From a virus: 47,109 bases of DNA. The notes under the pieces were generated by a model. The model had not been told where the DNA came from and made no database searches. It was given only the letters and a program-made list of their open reading frames with translations. Positions 15,375 through 23,945 of this stretch are shown here, piece by piece. A program made the translations under genes and the position numbers. The stretch's first letter is position 1; each line of letters begins with the position of its first letter. Where the stretch lies: positions 1-47,109 of the IMG/VR virus record IMGVR_UViG_3300033141_003356; one strand, given 5' to 3'.

Positions 15375-16305
15375 AACAAACGTGAAAAAAACCCTTGAGC
15401 ATTTTGAAATTGATTTTGTTGAGGAATATGAACAGGTTTCAGACAAATGTTACGGTGTTCAATGTCCTTATTGTGATGATAAAAAATATCATTGCGGAGT
15501 GTTTAAAGATACAGGTTACTTTTCTTGTTTCAGATGCGGGGAAACGGGCAATCTTTTCAAACTGATTAATCAATTTCAAAGCATAGATTGGGAAACATTT
15601 AAATTTATTGCTTTTGAAGAAGAAGATAATGTTGAGGCAATAGATAGAATAAAAGAAATGTTCAATAATAAAACAGAAAATAAAGAAAAGAACATGGAAA
15701 AGATAGAAGTTGATTTACCTAAATTTACTGTTCCAATATCAGAAGCGTGCAGAAAACCAATATTATATAATGTAGAGCCACTGATTAATTTTATTCTAAA
15801 AAGAAAAATAAATCATAATAAATTATTAAATGAAAGTTGCTTGTGGTGTTATTACGGTGAGTTTGCTGGTAGATTAATCATTCCTATAAAAGAAAATAAT
15901 AAATTGATAGGGTATCAAGCAAGAGACATAACAAATAGAAGCAAGAATAAGTATGTTTTTTCTGCTGGATTTAAAGCTTCTGAATACCTTTACAATCTGA
16001 AAAATCAGAAATTGATTTATCTAGTCGAGGGCATACTGGACTGTTGGCGTGTTGGTGATAACGCTGTCAGTTCTTTTAGTAGTCATTTGTCAAAAAAGCA
16101 AATAAATCTATTAGCAAATTCAAAAGTGCAAAAGATTGTTCTTATGTGGGATGGTGATGCTTATGATAAAGCATTAAAAATGGCAAAGGAAATTGCTCCT
16201 TTGTTCGAAAAGGTCGGCGTTGTTCAATTGCCTGTTGGAACTGACCCCGATTCGCTTGGGAAAAATAAATTAAAGAAATATTTAGAAAATATTAATTGGA
16301 TTTAA
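15367..16305 (+). CDS. DNA primase (zinc finger plus TOPRIM)
   Basis: A 312-residue primase. The N-terminal zinc site is CPYC (34-37), then C and FSCFRCGETGN, typical of DnaG/gp4-type primases. The TOPRIM domain has YLVEGILDCWRVG with the conserved Glu and VLMWDGDAYDKA with the DxD motif. It is shorter than bacterial DnaG and lacks the C-terminal helicase-interaction domain, as in many phage primases. It sits downstream of the DnaB-like helicase and before the sigma factor. ATG at 15367 overlaps the end of the frameshifted gene. Confidence 0.93.
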   Translation: MSKTNVKKTLEHFEIDFVEEYEQVSDKCYGVQCPYCDDKKYHCGVFKDTGYFSCFRCGETGNLFKLINQFQSIDWETFKFIAFEEEDNVEAIDRIKEMFNNKTENKEKNMEKIEVDLPKFTVPISEACRKPILYNVEPLINFILKRKINHNKLLNESCLWCYYGEFAGRLIIPIKENNKLIGYQARDITNRSKNKYVFSAGFKASEYLYNLKNQKLIYLVEGILDCWRVGDNAVSSFSSHLSKKQINLLANSKVQKIVLMWDGDAYDKALKMAKEIAPLFEKVGVVQLPVGTDPDSLGKNKLKKYLENINWI

Positions 16306-16316
16306 GGAAAAAAACT

Positions 16317-16889
16317 ATGAATATTGAAGAAGCCATCAAAAATAAGAAAGTGAAAAAGATAATTAATTATCTTTCTGTCAAGGCATATATAAAACTTTCT
16401 TCTAATGCAACTTCAGAAACAACATATAGTATAGATGATTTCAAGCAAGAAGGTTATATTTGTTTAATAAAGATATTACCTCAATATAAAAAAGAAAAAG
16501 CTGAATTCCACACATTCTTAAAGAACTGTGTGGAAAGACATTTCAAAGATATTATTAATAAGGAAAATAGATTGAATTATCCAATAACTGAAAATATTAA
16601 TACACTTTTAGACTCATTAGAAAACCCAGTAAGACGGAAATCTGTTCAATTTATATCATACAATTCAAACTTTAATATATTTTTTATAGACAAATTATCA
16701 TCAGAAGCAAGATTATTTTATAATACAGTTTTTAATCCACCAGAAGAATTAAAAAATATATTGATAAAGAAAAGTAAGAAAAGAAGTAGGTGTAAATTAA
16801 AAAGTGTTGTGGCAGAGCATTTAAATTTTTCAAGACACCAATTGAAAAAAATTAAAAAAGAAATAATAAATAAAGCAGTAGTAATGTAA
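16317..16889 (+). CDS. Phage RNA polymerase sigma factor (sigma-70 region 2-like)
   Basis: A 190-residue protein. Residues about 37-80 (DFKQEGYICLIKILPQYKKEKAEFHTFLKNCVERHFKDII, quoted here only to show the D-x-x-QEGY, AEFHTFL and FKDI positions) fit sigma region 2 with its core-binding and -10-reading helices. The C-terminal part (SVVAEHLNFSRHQLKKIKKEI) resembles a region 4 helix-turn-helix. ATG at 16317 has AAGGA upstream; a longer frame from 16296 overlaps the primase stop and is less likely. Encoded at the end of the early operon, it probably redirects host RNA polymerase to late promoters, as phage sigma factors do. Confidence 0.75.
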   Translation: MNIEEAIKNKKVKKIINYLSVKAYIKLSSNATSETTYSIDDFKQEGYICLIKILPQYKKEKAEFHTFLKNCVERHFKDIINKENRLNYPITENINTLLDSLENPVRRKSVQFISYNSNFNIFFIDKLSSEARLFYNTVFNPPEELKNILIKKSKKRSRCKLKSVVAEHLNFSRHQLKKIKKEIINKAVVM

Positions 16890-16912
16890 AAATAAAGAAA
16901 GGGAAAATATTT

Positions 16913-17095
16913 ATGCAAAAATCAATTAGAAAATCTATCTCGTTTACAAGGGAATTTTACAAAAATTTCTTGAAGTATATTAAAAAGAAAAATAAGGAAA
17001 AAGGGAAAGCTCCTTTGAGTTTTTCAAAGCGGGTTGAGGATACTTTAGCAAAACAAATGAAGTCGGAAGGGTTTTTTGATAAAGATAAGGAATAA
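16913..17095 (+). CDS. Small basic protein, possibly ribbon-helix-helix DNA-binding
   Basis: A 60-residue basic protein with an N-terminal strand-like segment (RKSISFTREFY) followed by two helices (YIKKKNKEKG; LSFSKRVEDTLAKQM). The layout resembles ribbon-helix-helix regulators, but that is judged by eye only. It has a GAAAGGGAA-type ribosome binding site. It is last in the plus-strand operon, just before the convergent terminator. Confidence 0.65.
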   Translation: MQKSIRKSISFTREFYKNFLKYIKKKNKEKGKAPLSFSKRVEDTLAKQMKSEGFFDKDKE

Positions 17096-17258
17096 AAATA
17101 TAGTTATATGCTTCACAGATTGCTTGTATTAAACTTTTATTGAAAAGTAATGGTAATGTATGTTTATTTAAAGAAAACTTATTAGAAATGATATTTTGAA
17201 ACTTTTAACATAGGAAATTATTAATTACGCAAAATAACAAAACAACAGCAATAATTGA

Positions 17259-17292
17259 AAAGAAGTCTTGAGTTAATTTTCAAGACTTCTTT
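17259..17292. terminator. Bidirectional terminator between convergent operons
   Basis: A perfect 13-bp stem, AAAGAAGTCTTGA at 17259-17271 and TCAAGACTTCTTT at 17280-17292, with an 8-nt loop. It lies between the end of the rightward early operon (17095) and the end of the leftward late operon (17321). The arm ends supply short U tracts in both directions. The remaining 160 bp of this gap shows no gene. Confidence 0.85.
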
Positions 17293-17320
17293 GGCAAAGA
17301 CAACTATCAATCAGAAAGAT

Positions 17321-18868
17321 TTACCTTATCATAAAAGGATCAACGGCTTTATACAGTCCTTGTCTATCTCTTGCTTTTCTATACTTGATAAAAGCATTGC
17401 TTTTAATGGCGTCTTCTATTGTTTTTGTTTTTGATGTGCCTCCAGAAGCACCCAGAGTAATTATATCTGCGTTTATTGATGTTTTGGGGAAGACTACTAT
17501 TTCTACATGGACTATTTTATTGCTGTTTCTTGCTTTCCAAAAAACAAGACAACCTTCTTTTGATTGGGATAATATTATTTCTTTCTCTTTAAAATAATTA
17601 TATAATCCCTCCGCACTTAAATCAAATTTAGGTGTACGTGGCAATAGTCCCACACCTTTCAAGCCTTCAACAGCGAGTCCCGAATTATGTACTATAAAAT
17701 TTTCCGCAATAAAAGTATTTAGTTCTGTTTCTAAATTATAAGTTGGTTCTTTTTGAACTTTTTTTATTTCTAAAACTCTTTCCACACCAAAAACACTATT
17801 TAAATTTAATAAATCTCTAAAGTTTTTTATATTTAATTTTCTTTCGCCATTTCTTTTTGATTCAGGGTACCAAGTAAAGACATACATATCCTTTGCATTT
17901 TTTACTTTTTTACCTTTTATAAGTATATCTTTGTTTCTTTTTTGTATGTACACATTTTCTGTTCTTCCTTTTAACATTCTTAATAATAATTGTAATTCAT
18001 AAATTAAATTTTTATAACAAGAAGCAAAACGTATTCCTGAATAAGTAGCTTTTCCTTTCCTTTTTCTAATGAAACCATACCCATCTGAATCTATATATCC
18101 TTCTAAAAATAAATAAACTTGTCTTTTATTCATTTCCCAAACTATCTTTGGCAATTTTCTTTCAAAAGATTTTGTCTGAAAACCGTTTTTTATTAATTCA
18201 TTAACAATTTTAACATCACTAAAATATATGCCGTGTGTTTTATGAAATATGATTTTATTATTTGTAATTTTTTCTATTTTACTTCTTGCTTTTTCTCTTA
18301 ATTTATTGTTATAAAATGCCAAATATACATGTCTATTATCTGTAATATGCCCATCCCCTAACATCGCTCCTAAAAACCAGATAAACTCGTCTGAATAATT
18401 TATGCCTTTGCTTTTCCATTTGTATTTATTTAATATTATTAAAGAATCATCTCTTTTTAAATCACAAAATCTTTTCCAAACAAGTTTTGTGTTATTTCTA
18501 ATTTCCCACCCTGGTTTTCCATTACCACGTTCAATTACAAGAAATGGATGATTATGGGATGCTTTAATTCTAGAACATCTTGTTCTTATTTCATAAATTT
18601 CTTGTTTTCCATTTTTAAATAAATTTAAAACATTACATTTTTTCAATTTTCCTTCTTTAAAATCAAATGACCAAACTTTTTCTTTTGGCTCTATTTCTTG
18701 TATTTTTTTATAACCTTTAGTTGTCAAGATTGGTGTATCCTTTGGAAAACAGCAGTCAAATCCTTTCATAGGATCATCGCCAGCCCACAAATAAGGAACG
18801 CCAATAAAGTGCTTAACATATTCCAAAAAAAGCTGTCTCAATTCTTCCATTATTTCTTCTTCACTCAT
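17321..18868 (-). CDS. NlpC/P60 peptidoglycan hydrolase precursor interrupted by an intein
   Basis: A 515-residue precursor; removing a 356-residue intein leaves 159 residues, close to a single NlpC/P60 domain. The N-extein ends in PYLWAGDDPMKGFDC with catalytic Cys39, and the C-extein begins SGLAVEGLKGVGLLPR, restoring GFDCSGL. The catalytic His follows in KIVHVEIVV (His454 of the precursor), after GCLVFWK. The enzyme should cut peptide stems in peptidoglycan. Its position at the end of the late operon beside small membrane proteins points to an endolysin, although tail-tip peptidases share this fold. Because the intein separates the catalytic Cys from its neighbour, the enzyme is expected to be inactive until splicing. 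Confidence 0.93.
   Translation of the reverse strand: MSEEEIMEELRQLFLEYVKHFIGVPYLWAGDDPMKGFDCCFPKDTPILTTKGYKKIQEIEPKEKVWSFDFKEGKLKKCNVLNLFKNGKQEIYEIRTRCSRIKASHNHPFLVIERGNGKPGWEIRNNTKLVWKRFCDLKRDDSLIILNKYKWKSKGINYSDEFIWFLGAMLGDGHITDNRHVYLAFYNNKLREKARSKIEKITNNKIIFHKTHGIYFSDVKIVNELIKNGFQTKSFERKLPKIVWEMNKRQVYLFLEGYIDSDGYGFIRKRKGKATYSGIRFASCYKNLIYELQLLLRMLKGRTENVYIQKRNKDILIKGKKVKNAKDMYVFTWYPESKRNGERKLNIKNFRDLLNLNSVFGVERVLEIKKVQKEPTYNLETELNTFIAENFIVHNSGLAVEGLKGVGLLPRTPKFDLSAEGLYNYFKEKEIILSQSKEGCLVFWKARNSNKIVHVEIVVFPKTSINADIITLGASGGTSKTKTIEDAIKSNAFIKYRKARDRQGLYKAVDPFMIR
17684..18751 (-). mobile_element. LAGLIDADG intein in the NlpC/P60 active site
   Basis: A full-length 356-residue intein at precursor residues 40-395. 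It starts with Cys (CFPKDTPILTTKGYKKI, block A), has block B with IKASHNHPFLV and ends with YNLETELNTFIAENFIVHN, followed by Ser+1. Two LAGLIDADG endonuclease motifs are present: FLGAMLGDG (165-173) and FLEGYIDSDG (254-263), each with its acidic residue, so both splicing and homing functions look intact. It is inserted directly after the catalytic Cys of the host enzyme. Confidence 0.93.
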
Positions 18869-19308
18869 CAGAAAATAGCCACATTATAACTTAATATTAG
18901 TTTCAATCGAGCTTGCCATTCCTTTTTAAATTCTCTTTCTTCTTTGCCCATGTCGTAAAATAAAGATATGCTTACGTTGTGGTGTGGAAATACAATAAAA
19001 CCAGAACCGAACATAGGATATACTTTTTCACTTTCTTTATCAGTGTAAAATAAACTTGAGAAATGCACGCCTATAATTTCTTTCCACACAAACATAAAAG
19101 AACCGCCGGTACCAAGATAAGGCTTGGCTTCAAGAATAGTGTTAGGTTCTTCACTACCTTCTACGATGACAGCAAAAGGTAAATAACCAACTGAAAATTT
19201 CCAGTTCTTTCCCAAATCTACGTTTGCAGAATCTTGTGCTTTACATAAACCGACAGAAACAAAACTAATAAGAATAACTAATGATAAGATTGCTAATAAA
19301 TTTTTCAT
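18868..19308 (-). CDS. Secreted small beta-barrel-like outer-membrane protein
   Basis: A 146-residue protein with a clear signal peptide (MKNLLAILSLVILISFVSVGLCKA, cleaved before QDS). The mature part is rich in alternating polar and hydrophobic residues (WKFSVGYLPFAV, GGSFMFVWKEI, VSISLFYDM) and ends in LILSYNVAIF, with the terminal Phe typical of outer-membrane beta-barrels. GAAAGGAG precedes the ATG. Its stop overlaps the hydrolase start as ATGA. It may take part in lysis at the outer membrane or alter the host surface against superinfection; no family was recognised. Confidence 0.75.
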   Translation of the reverse strand: MKNLLAILSLVILISFVSVGLCKAQDSANVDLGKNWKFSVGYLPFAVIVEGSEEPNTILEAKPYLGTGGSFMFVWKEIIGVHFSSLFYTDKESEKVYPMFGSGFIVFPHHNVSISLFYDMGKEEREFKKEWQARLKLILSYNVAIF

Positions 19309-19326
19309 AATTTTAAAGCTCCTTTC

Positions 19327-19881
19327 TTATATTCTAAATTCAACCTGTATTTTGTATTGCCAGAATAATTTATTATTTAATTTTCTCATTATCATTTTTG
19401 GAATCAACGAAAATCTTTTCGTTATTTTATATTCATAAAGAGCGTCTATTTCAATTATTTCTTTTTCAAATCCTTTTGCATACATTAATCTTATCCTATC
19501 TAATCTATAAGAAAGCATCGCTAATCCATCAGGATTTTTCCATTTCTCAAGACTAACCATTAAACCAAAATAAAAATTCCACAGATAAATTTTATATTTT
19601 CCAAAGCCAATAGGGATATTTTCCAAAGGCTGAAAGAAACTGAATCGCTGGTAATTTATAGATTTAGCACTCTTCATAAAATCTACGAATTCAAAACGTT
19701 TATTTCCAATGAAAATATCCCTCCCAGTATAATAGTGTCCATTTTCCCTTTCATACAAAAAAACAGCCCTATTATTTTCACCACGTAAACCACCTGTTAT
19801 TTCATAATCAAAGGGGTTTGAAGGCTGATTAGCAGACCTGATACTAATAGACATTAATAAAATTAAAATGTATTCACTCAT
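19327..19881 (-). CDS. Beta-strand-rich protein, possible outer-membrane barrel
   Basis: A 184-residue protein beginning with a hydrophobic segment (MSEYILILLMSISIRSA) that could be a short signal peptide. The rest has many amphipathic strands (YYTGRDIFIGN, YKIYLWNFYFGLMVSL, FSLIPKMIMRKL) and ends FWQYKIQVEFRI, like a barrel's final strand. It lies beside the 146-residue barrel-like protein and overlaps the upstream gene by 8 bp. Phage-encoded outer-membrane proteins can block further infection; that role is only a suggestion. Confidence 0.65.
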   Translation of the reverse strand: MSEYILILLMSISIRSANQPSNPFDYEITGGLRGENNRAVFLYERENGHYYTGRDIFIGNKRFEFVDFMKSAKSINYQRFSFFQPLENIPIGFGKYKIYLWNFYFGLMVSLEKWKNPDGLAMLSYRLDRIRLMYAKGFEKEIIEIDALYEYKITKRFSLIPKMIMRKLNNKLFWQYKIQVEFRI

Positions 19882-20176
19882 TATTATTTAATTTTTCTTT
19901 TGCTTTTCCATCTGTAGTTTTCTTATTATCCGCCTCTTCTTTCACTCTTTTCCCAAGTTGATACATAAATCCCCTGAATAAAGCGCCGAACGTGTTCATA
20001 AACTCTTGACACAATTTCTTTCTTCCTGGAATAATTTTCATTCTATCGTATAAATAGTCGGCAGCACTGCACCCCCATTTGTAAAGTTTTTCATTATCTA
20101 TTATTCTATGCAATAAAAATATTATTGCAATAGCAACTCCGCCTGACTCCCAGAGGTGACTTAATATCCATTCCAT
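19874..20176 (-). CDS. Small single-pass membrane protein, holin candidate
   Basis: A 100-residue protein with one hydrophobic segment near the N-terminus (GGVAIAIIFLLHRII) and a long basic-acidic cytoplasmic-type tail (ADNKKTTDGKAKEKLNNNE). A strong GAAAGGAGG lies before the ATG. Location between the tail genes and the hydrolase, among other small membrane proteins, suggests a lysis cassette; it could be a holin or a holin partner. Confidence 0.65.
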   Translation of the reverse strand: MEWILSHLWESGGVAIAIIFLLHRIIDNEKLYKWGCSAADYLYDRMKIIPGRKKLCQEFMNTFGALFRGFMYQLGKRVKEEADNKKTTDGKAKEKLNNNE

Positions 20177-20178
20177 AT

Positions 20179-20667
20179 TTATTCCTCCTTTCTTAAATTT
20201 TTTAACATTCCTGACCTGCTTTTTGCTTTTTCATCTTCAGTTCTTTCAGTAGGTTTAAAATTGCCATACCAAATGCCTACATAATCATCTGATAATGAAC
20301 AGTATATTGTTATATTTTTCAAAATAGTTTCATCTAATCTTGGTATATAAGATTCAGTTCCTTTTTTGAAAGCTGAAATAGGAATGACTGTATAATTCTT
20401 TATATAACCTATTTCTCTAATATTGTATTCAAACCCATTTCTTTTCAAAAATCTTGACGAATTAATTTCCACTATTACGTCATTCCAAATAAAATTATTT
20501 CTATTATATATTATTACCCAATCGTCCGTCTGTTTAACTTCAGCTTTTAAATATGTTATTTTAGGAATTTTATCTCTTGTTTTTTCTCCTGTATTGAACC
20601 ATATAAATAAAACAATTAAAACAAAAGCGATTATATAAATAGAAAATTGAATTAAATGTTTTTTCAT
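20179..20667 (-). CDS. Membrane-anchored periplasmic-type protein
   Basis: A 162-residue protein with one N-terminal transmembrane helix (FSIYIIAFVLIVLFIWF) and a beta-rich soluble domain of about 120 residues (KITYLKAEVKQTDDWVIIYN, WNDVIVEINSSRFL). No family recognised. It could be an inner-membrane anchored lysis or exclusion protein. AAGGG lies upstream of the ATG. Confidence 0.6.
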   Translation of the reverse strand: MKKHLIQFSIYIIAFVLIVLFIWFNTGEKTRDKIPKITYLKAEVKQTDDWVIIYNRNNFIWNDVIVEINSSRFLKRNGFEYNIREIGYIKNYTVIPISAFKKGTESYIPRLDETILKNITIYCSLSDDYVGIWYGNFKPTERTEDEKAKSRSGMLKNLRKEE

Positions 20668-20688
20668 CCTAAAGGCCCTTGATATTTT

Positions 20689-20997
20689 TTATCTTGATAT
20701 TCTTTCAAGTATTCTATCAAGTTTTTCTGAATCTTTTTCTTGTTGTTTTTGCATTATTTTTATTAGTGTTTTTAATTCAATCAAATTGTCTTCATTAATA
20801 CCTACACGGTTTTCTAAAGCCACTACGTCATTTCTAATTGCAAATAAACTTGAATCAATCTGTGCTTCAACTTTTGGAGTGAAAAAAGAAAACCATAACA
20901 CTGAAAGTAAAAACCCACCAATTATAATGCAATAAACAATGATTTTTAAATCTTCAGCTAACCTTTCCTTGAATTTTACAAGATTACCGTTTTTCAT
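20689..20997 (-). CDS. Membrane protein with coiled coil
   Basis: A 102-residue protein with one transmembrane helix (IIVYCIIIGGFLLSVLWFSFF), then a coiled coil with heptads (LFAIRNDVVALENRVGINEDNLIELKTL is the core). This layout is seen in inner-membrane spanin subunits and in some holin accessory proteins. The small membrane gene at 21276 could be its partner, but a canonical lipobox is absent there. Confidence 0.6.
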   Translation of the reverse strand: MKNGNLVKFKERLAEDLKIIVYCIIIGGFLLSVLWFSFFTPKVEAQIDSSLFAIRNDVVALENRVGINEDNLIELKTLIKIMQKQQEKDSEKLDRILERISR

Positions 20998-21263
20998 TTT
21001 CTTTTCCTTAATAAATAGTGAAGTGTCTCCACATAAACAGGTATAGATATAACTGCAATTCCTATTATTTTTCCAAAATCGTGAAAATTAAAATCATTCA
21101 GCCACACACCAAAAAATATACCTGAACATAAAAATAATAATACAGAAAACCATTGTAATAAATGCCATTCCCAGTTATTCGTTTTCCCTTTTATCGAATA
21201 CTTGTTGTAAAAAGCGAAAACAAAACAAGCAAATATAAATATTATAGAGCAAATATAATTCAT
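20994..21263 (-). CDS. Three-helix membrane protein, holin candidate
   Basis: An 89-residue protein with three hydrophobic stretches (YICSIIFIFACFVFAFY; LLQWFSVLLFLCSGIFFGVW; GKIIGIAVISIPVYVETL) and a basic C-terminus (LLRKRK). Length and topology fit a class I holin. It overlaps the next gene by 4 nt. Of the small membrane proteins here it is the best holin candidate. Confidence 0.6.
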   Translation of the reverse strand: MNYICSIIFIFACFVFAFYNKYSIKGKTNNWEWHLLQWFSVLLFLCSGIFFGVWLNDFNFHDFGKIIGIAVISIPVYVETLHYLLRKRK

Positions 21264-21275
21264 TTTCCTATTAAA

Positions 21276-21389
21276 TTAAATAATTATCGGAATTTGCCCA
21301 GAGCATTCTTTATTGATTAATAACATAATCAAAACCAAAATAATCATAAGAACAATGTAAAAAGATTTTCTAAAATAAATGAAATTCAT
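21276..21389 (-). CDS. Very small membrane protein
   Basis: A 37-residue frame from ATG 21389 with AAAGGA upstream. It encodes a basic N-terminus (NFIYFRKS), one hydrophobic helix (YIVLMIILVLIMLLI) and a short tail with a Cys (KECSGQIPIII). It fills the gap between the adhesin gene and the three-helix membrane protein. The Cys does not fit a lipobox well. Expression is plausible but unproven. Confidence 0.45.
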   Translation of the reverse strand: MNFIYFRKSFYIVLMIILVLIMLLINKECSGQIPIII

Positions 21390-21424
21390 TATATATCCTT
21401 TATATAATAAAATGAAAAAAATTT

Positions 21425-23500
21425 TTATTCTCTTGAATATAAAACATCCGCTAATTTCATCAGTTTGTGTACGTTATTAGTCGTGTCCATTGTAACAAGC
21501 CAAAGTTCGTTATCAGGAACTTTCACACTATCAGCCAAATGTGCTATCATATTAGTCAAAGAATCCTGCAAAGTAGCCAAGGCAACGCCCCCACTCAAAG
21601 TAACATCACCAAAATCAACCCTAACTAATCTTGAACCGCCAGAAACGAGACTATCTGTATTATATGCAAAAAGTTCAAGAAAATTCCTCGCGTTTGCAAT
21701 TACTTGTAAAGTATCACCTGCCCAGTCCGATTGATTGGTTTTATGTGGAAAATAGTTTGAAAGAAAACCTCTGTCCCCATAATACATAATTTTATTTGAA
21801 TTCTTGATAGCATAGGTAACTGTATAAGGATTATTCCCTGTATCTATTTCTGTAATTATTACCATACCATTATTCAAAGTTGTATATACTAATGTATCGG
21901 GTACTTCAGCGAGTGTTCTTACGTTACTTGGATTCGAACGCGTTGTATCGTTAGCACTATCAATTACAACTATCGAAAAGGTTGTTAATGAATCTGGTTT
22001 CCAATTCCAATTTGTAACTGTATCCGTTATTGTTCTTTCAACACCTGTTCCTCCAGAAAAAACAGTATCCCCTATAATAACGTCGTTTTCATTACTAAAA
22101 TAATACCCTTTTACACTATCCCAAACTGTAGAAAAGGTTATCTCTATTGAGCTGTCATTTTTGACTGGTCGAAACGATTCGCTAAAAAGTTTTCTTTCAT
22201 CATTTAAGGTTACACCAAAATAGGGTCTGTCTCCTGTTTCTGTAACGTATTCTCCACTATAAACACCAAAGCCTCTAATATTACTATCAGTAGTATCTTC
22301 ATTGATTATCGCTATCCAAAGAGTATCGCCTATATACCTGGACACCGTATCTTTTGGTATTATGGTATAAACTGTATCTCCTACAGCACTCCAATCGGAT
22401 GTTAAAATAGTATCTAAAGGTGTTTTATTTGTTTGCCAATCCAACCCCAATATACCCACAAACCCTGAATCGTTACTAATCCAATTAACTGTATTATATA
22501 TTTTATGTGAAGCTGAAGGAGAACCTGTTTCGGTTTCTCCATTTTTCGTTCCTTCCACAAAACCAGTAGCTGCCGGGTCAATTACATATACAAAACCCGT
22601 GTCATTTATCCAACTATCATTACTTATTACTGTTCTCAAAGTACCGTCAGTAGCTACACTATATTCGTTGCTTGGATAATCTGCCAAATTTACCCAAAGT
22701 AATGCTGAATATTTCCTCGTTGTCGATGCGCCAATAAACAATGTAGTAGATACTCCATAATTAAATTCAGTGTTCACATTTCCTCTGTTATAAAATAAAT
22801 AAGTATCCAATAAATCTGTAGTAGTTAAAACAACTGAAATCGTAGGGTCTATTGTAATCGGATAATTATAATCATTTCTATTCCCTTCTATTTCAAATAC
22901 CATGTATTGTTTTCTGTTTATTTCAATTAAATTCCAAGACAAAGGTATTCTTCTTTCTCCAAGAAAATAATTATTATCTTTACACCAAGCATAAGGTCTT
23001 TGTATTTTTATTATTGCTTCATTATCTTTAACAACAACTATCGTAGAGTCTTCAAGCATAACTATTTCAGAATCATTATCTATTAGACTTAATTTAACTA
23101 AAAATTTGTGTCTTGCAAATTTGTTTTTAATTATATATTCAGTTTTAATTCCTTCAGGAAAGGTCTGTAAGATATAATCAACATTTTTCCAGGCATTAAT
23201 ATATCTTCTTTTATTTTTAGTTTTAATGGGGTTTTTTTGAAACACGTTGGTATTCTGTTCTTGTAAAAGTAAAACAACACCTTTAGTTTCAATTTTAATG
23301 GGTTTTCTTGGATTATTATTACCTCGATAAATCATTTTATCAGAAATATATTCAGTTCTGAAATTACCTACTTTTCTATCCCTTAATTCATATTTTCTGA
23401 AATTATTTGAACCTTTTCTGATTTGTATATCTCTTTTCATTTGTCCGAAAGCATTTGAACATAAGAACAGAAATAAAATAGTTAAACATATCTTTTTCAT
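21425..23500 (-). CDS. Secreted-type adhesin or tail-fibre-like protein
   Basis: A 691-residue protein starting at ATG 23500 (GAGGG upstream) with a signal peptide MKKICLTILFLFLCSNAFG followed by Gln. Residues about 20-240 form a beta-rich domain ending in DYNYPITIDPT. About 245-450 resembles DNRLRE-type carbohydrate-binding modules: a TDLLDTYLFYN start, then strands with ALLWVNLADYP and DTLWIAIINED. Fibronectin-like strands follow (SIEITFSTVWDSVKGYYFSN), and the C-terminus holds NARNFLELFAYNTD and a helical end. Position after the tail genes suggests host recognition, but a Sec signal is unexpected for a protein packed in the cytoplasm into virions. Confidence 0.75.
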   Translation of the reverse strand: MKKICLTILFLFLCSNAFGQMKRDIQIRKGSNNFRKYELRDRKVGNFRTEYISDKMIYRGNNNPRKPIKIETKGVVLLLQEQNTNVFQKNPIKTKNKRRYINAWKNVDYILQTFPEGIKTEYIIKNKFARHKFLVKLSLIDNDSEIVMLEDSTIVVVKDNEAIIKIQRPYAWCKDNNYFLGERRIPLSWNLIEINRKQYMVFEIEGNRNDYNYPITIDPTISVVLTTTDLLDTYLFYNRGNVNTEFNYGVSTTLFIGASTTRKYSALLWVNLADYPSNEYSVATDGTLRTVISNDSWINDTGFVYVIDPAATGFVEGTKNGETETGSPSASHKIYNTVNWISNDSGFVGILGLDWQTNKTPLDTILTSDWSAVGDTVYTIIPKDTVSRYIGDTLWIAIINEDTTDSNIRGFGVYSGEYVTETGDRPYFGVTLNDERKLFSESFRPVKNDSSIEITFSTVWDSVKGYYFSNENDVIIGDTVFSGGTGVERTITDTVTNWNWKPDSLTTFSIVVIDSANDTTRSNPSNVRTLAEVPDTLVYTTLNNGMVIITEIDTGNNPYTVTYAIKNSNKIMYYGDRGFLSNYFPHKTNQSDWAGDTLQVIANARNFLELFAYNTDSLVSGGSRLVRVDFGDVTLSGGVALATLQDSLTNMIAHLADSVKVPDNELWLVTMDTTNNVHKLMKLADVLYSRE

Positions 23501-23516
23501 AAATCCCTCTTTAAAA

Positions 23517-23945
23517 TTAAATCTGTGTCGGTTCTCCAATGTTAATAACTAAAGTTGTTGCGTTTAAAGCCCATCCTACTTTTACAAGGAAATCACCTGA
23601 ACCATAAGTCGGAGCTGTTTGTGAAATATTACCTGAACCTGAAAGAAAAACATCACCACCAATAGTGCTAAAACTCCAACCAGGATTTGATATATCACCT
23701 CTCATTTGCATAGTTCCCGTTGCATCTTCAGCAACCGCTTCTGTCATAATACCTATTACTCTTGCTTCTGATAAACTACCTATGTCCGCAGGTAATACTT
23801 TACCGTTTGTATGCATATAAACAGCATCATATTGTGAAACGCCACCAGCACCGCCAGTAACCACCATTCCTATCAAATCCTGACGTAAATTATTATAATC
23901 AGTTGCTAAAGCGGCATCGCCCGCTACAACATCACTTGATTCCAT
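23517..23945 (-). CDS. Small virion-type protein, paralogous to the next tail protein's C-terminus
   Basis: A 142-residue protein. Residues about 37-140 (GVSQYDAVYMHTNGKVLPAD, ARVIGIMTEAV, GDVFLSGSGNISQT, LVKVGWALNATTLVINIGE) align by eye with the C-terminal 105 residues of the 334-residue protein encoded at 25246-26250. This layout is common in phage structural proteins near tail-tip genes. It overlaps the adhesin upstream region and the small gene at 23932, so it is part of the tail-fibre operon. Confidence 0.7.
   Translation of the reverse strand: MESSDVVAGDAALATDYNNLRQDLIGMVVTGGAGGVSQYDAVYMHTNGKVLPADIGSLSEARVIGIMTEAVAEDATGTMQMRGDISNPGWSFSTIGGDVFLSGSGNISQTAPTYGSGDFLVKVGWALNATTLVINIGEPTQI

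Noticed and set aside
17096-17258. Short ATG frames after the last plus-strand gene
   Set aside because: All are under 20 codons and end quickly; the gap is best explained as a 3' region with a terminator.
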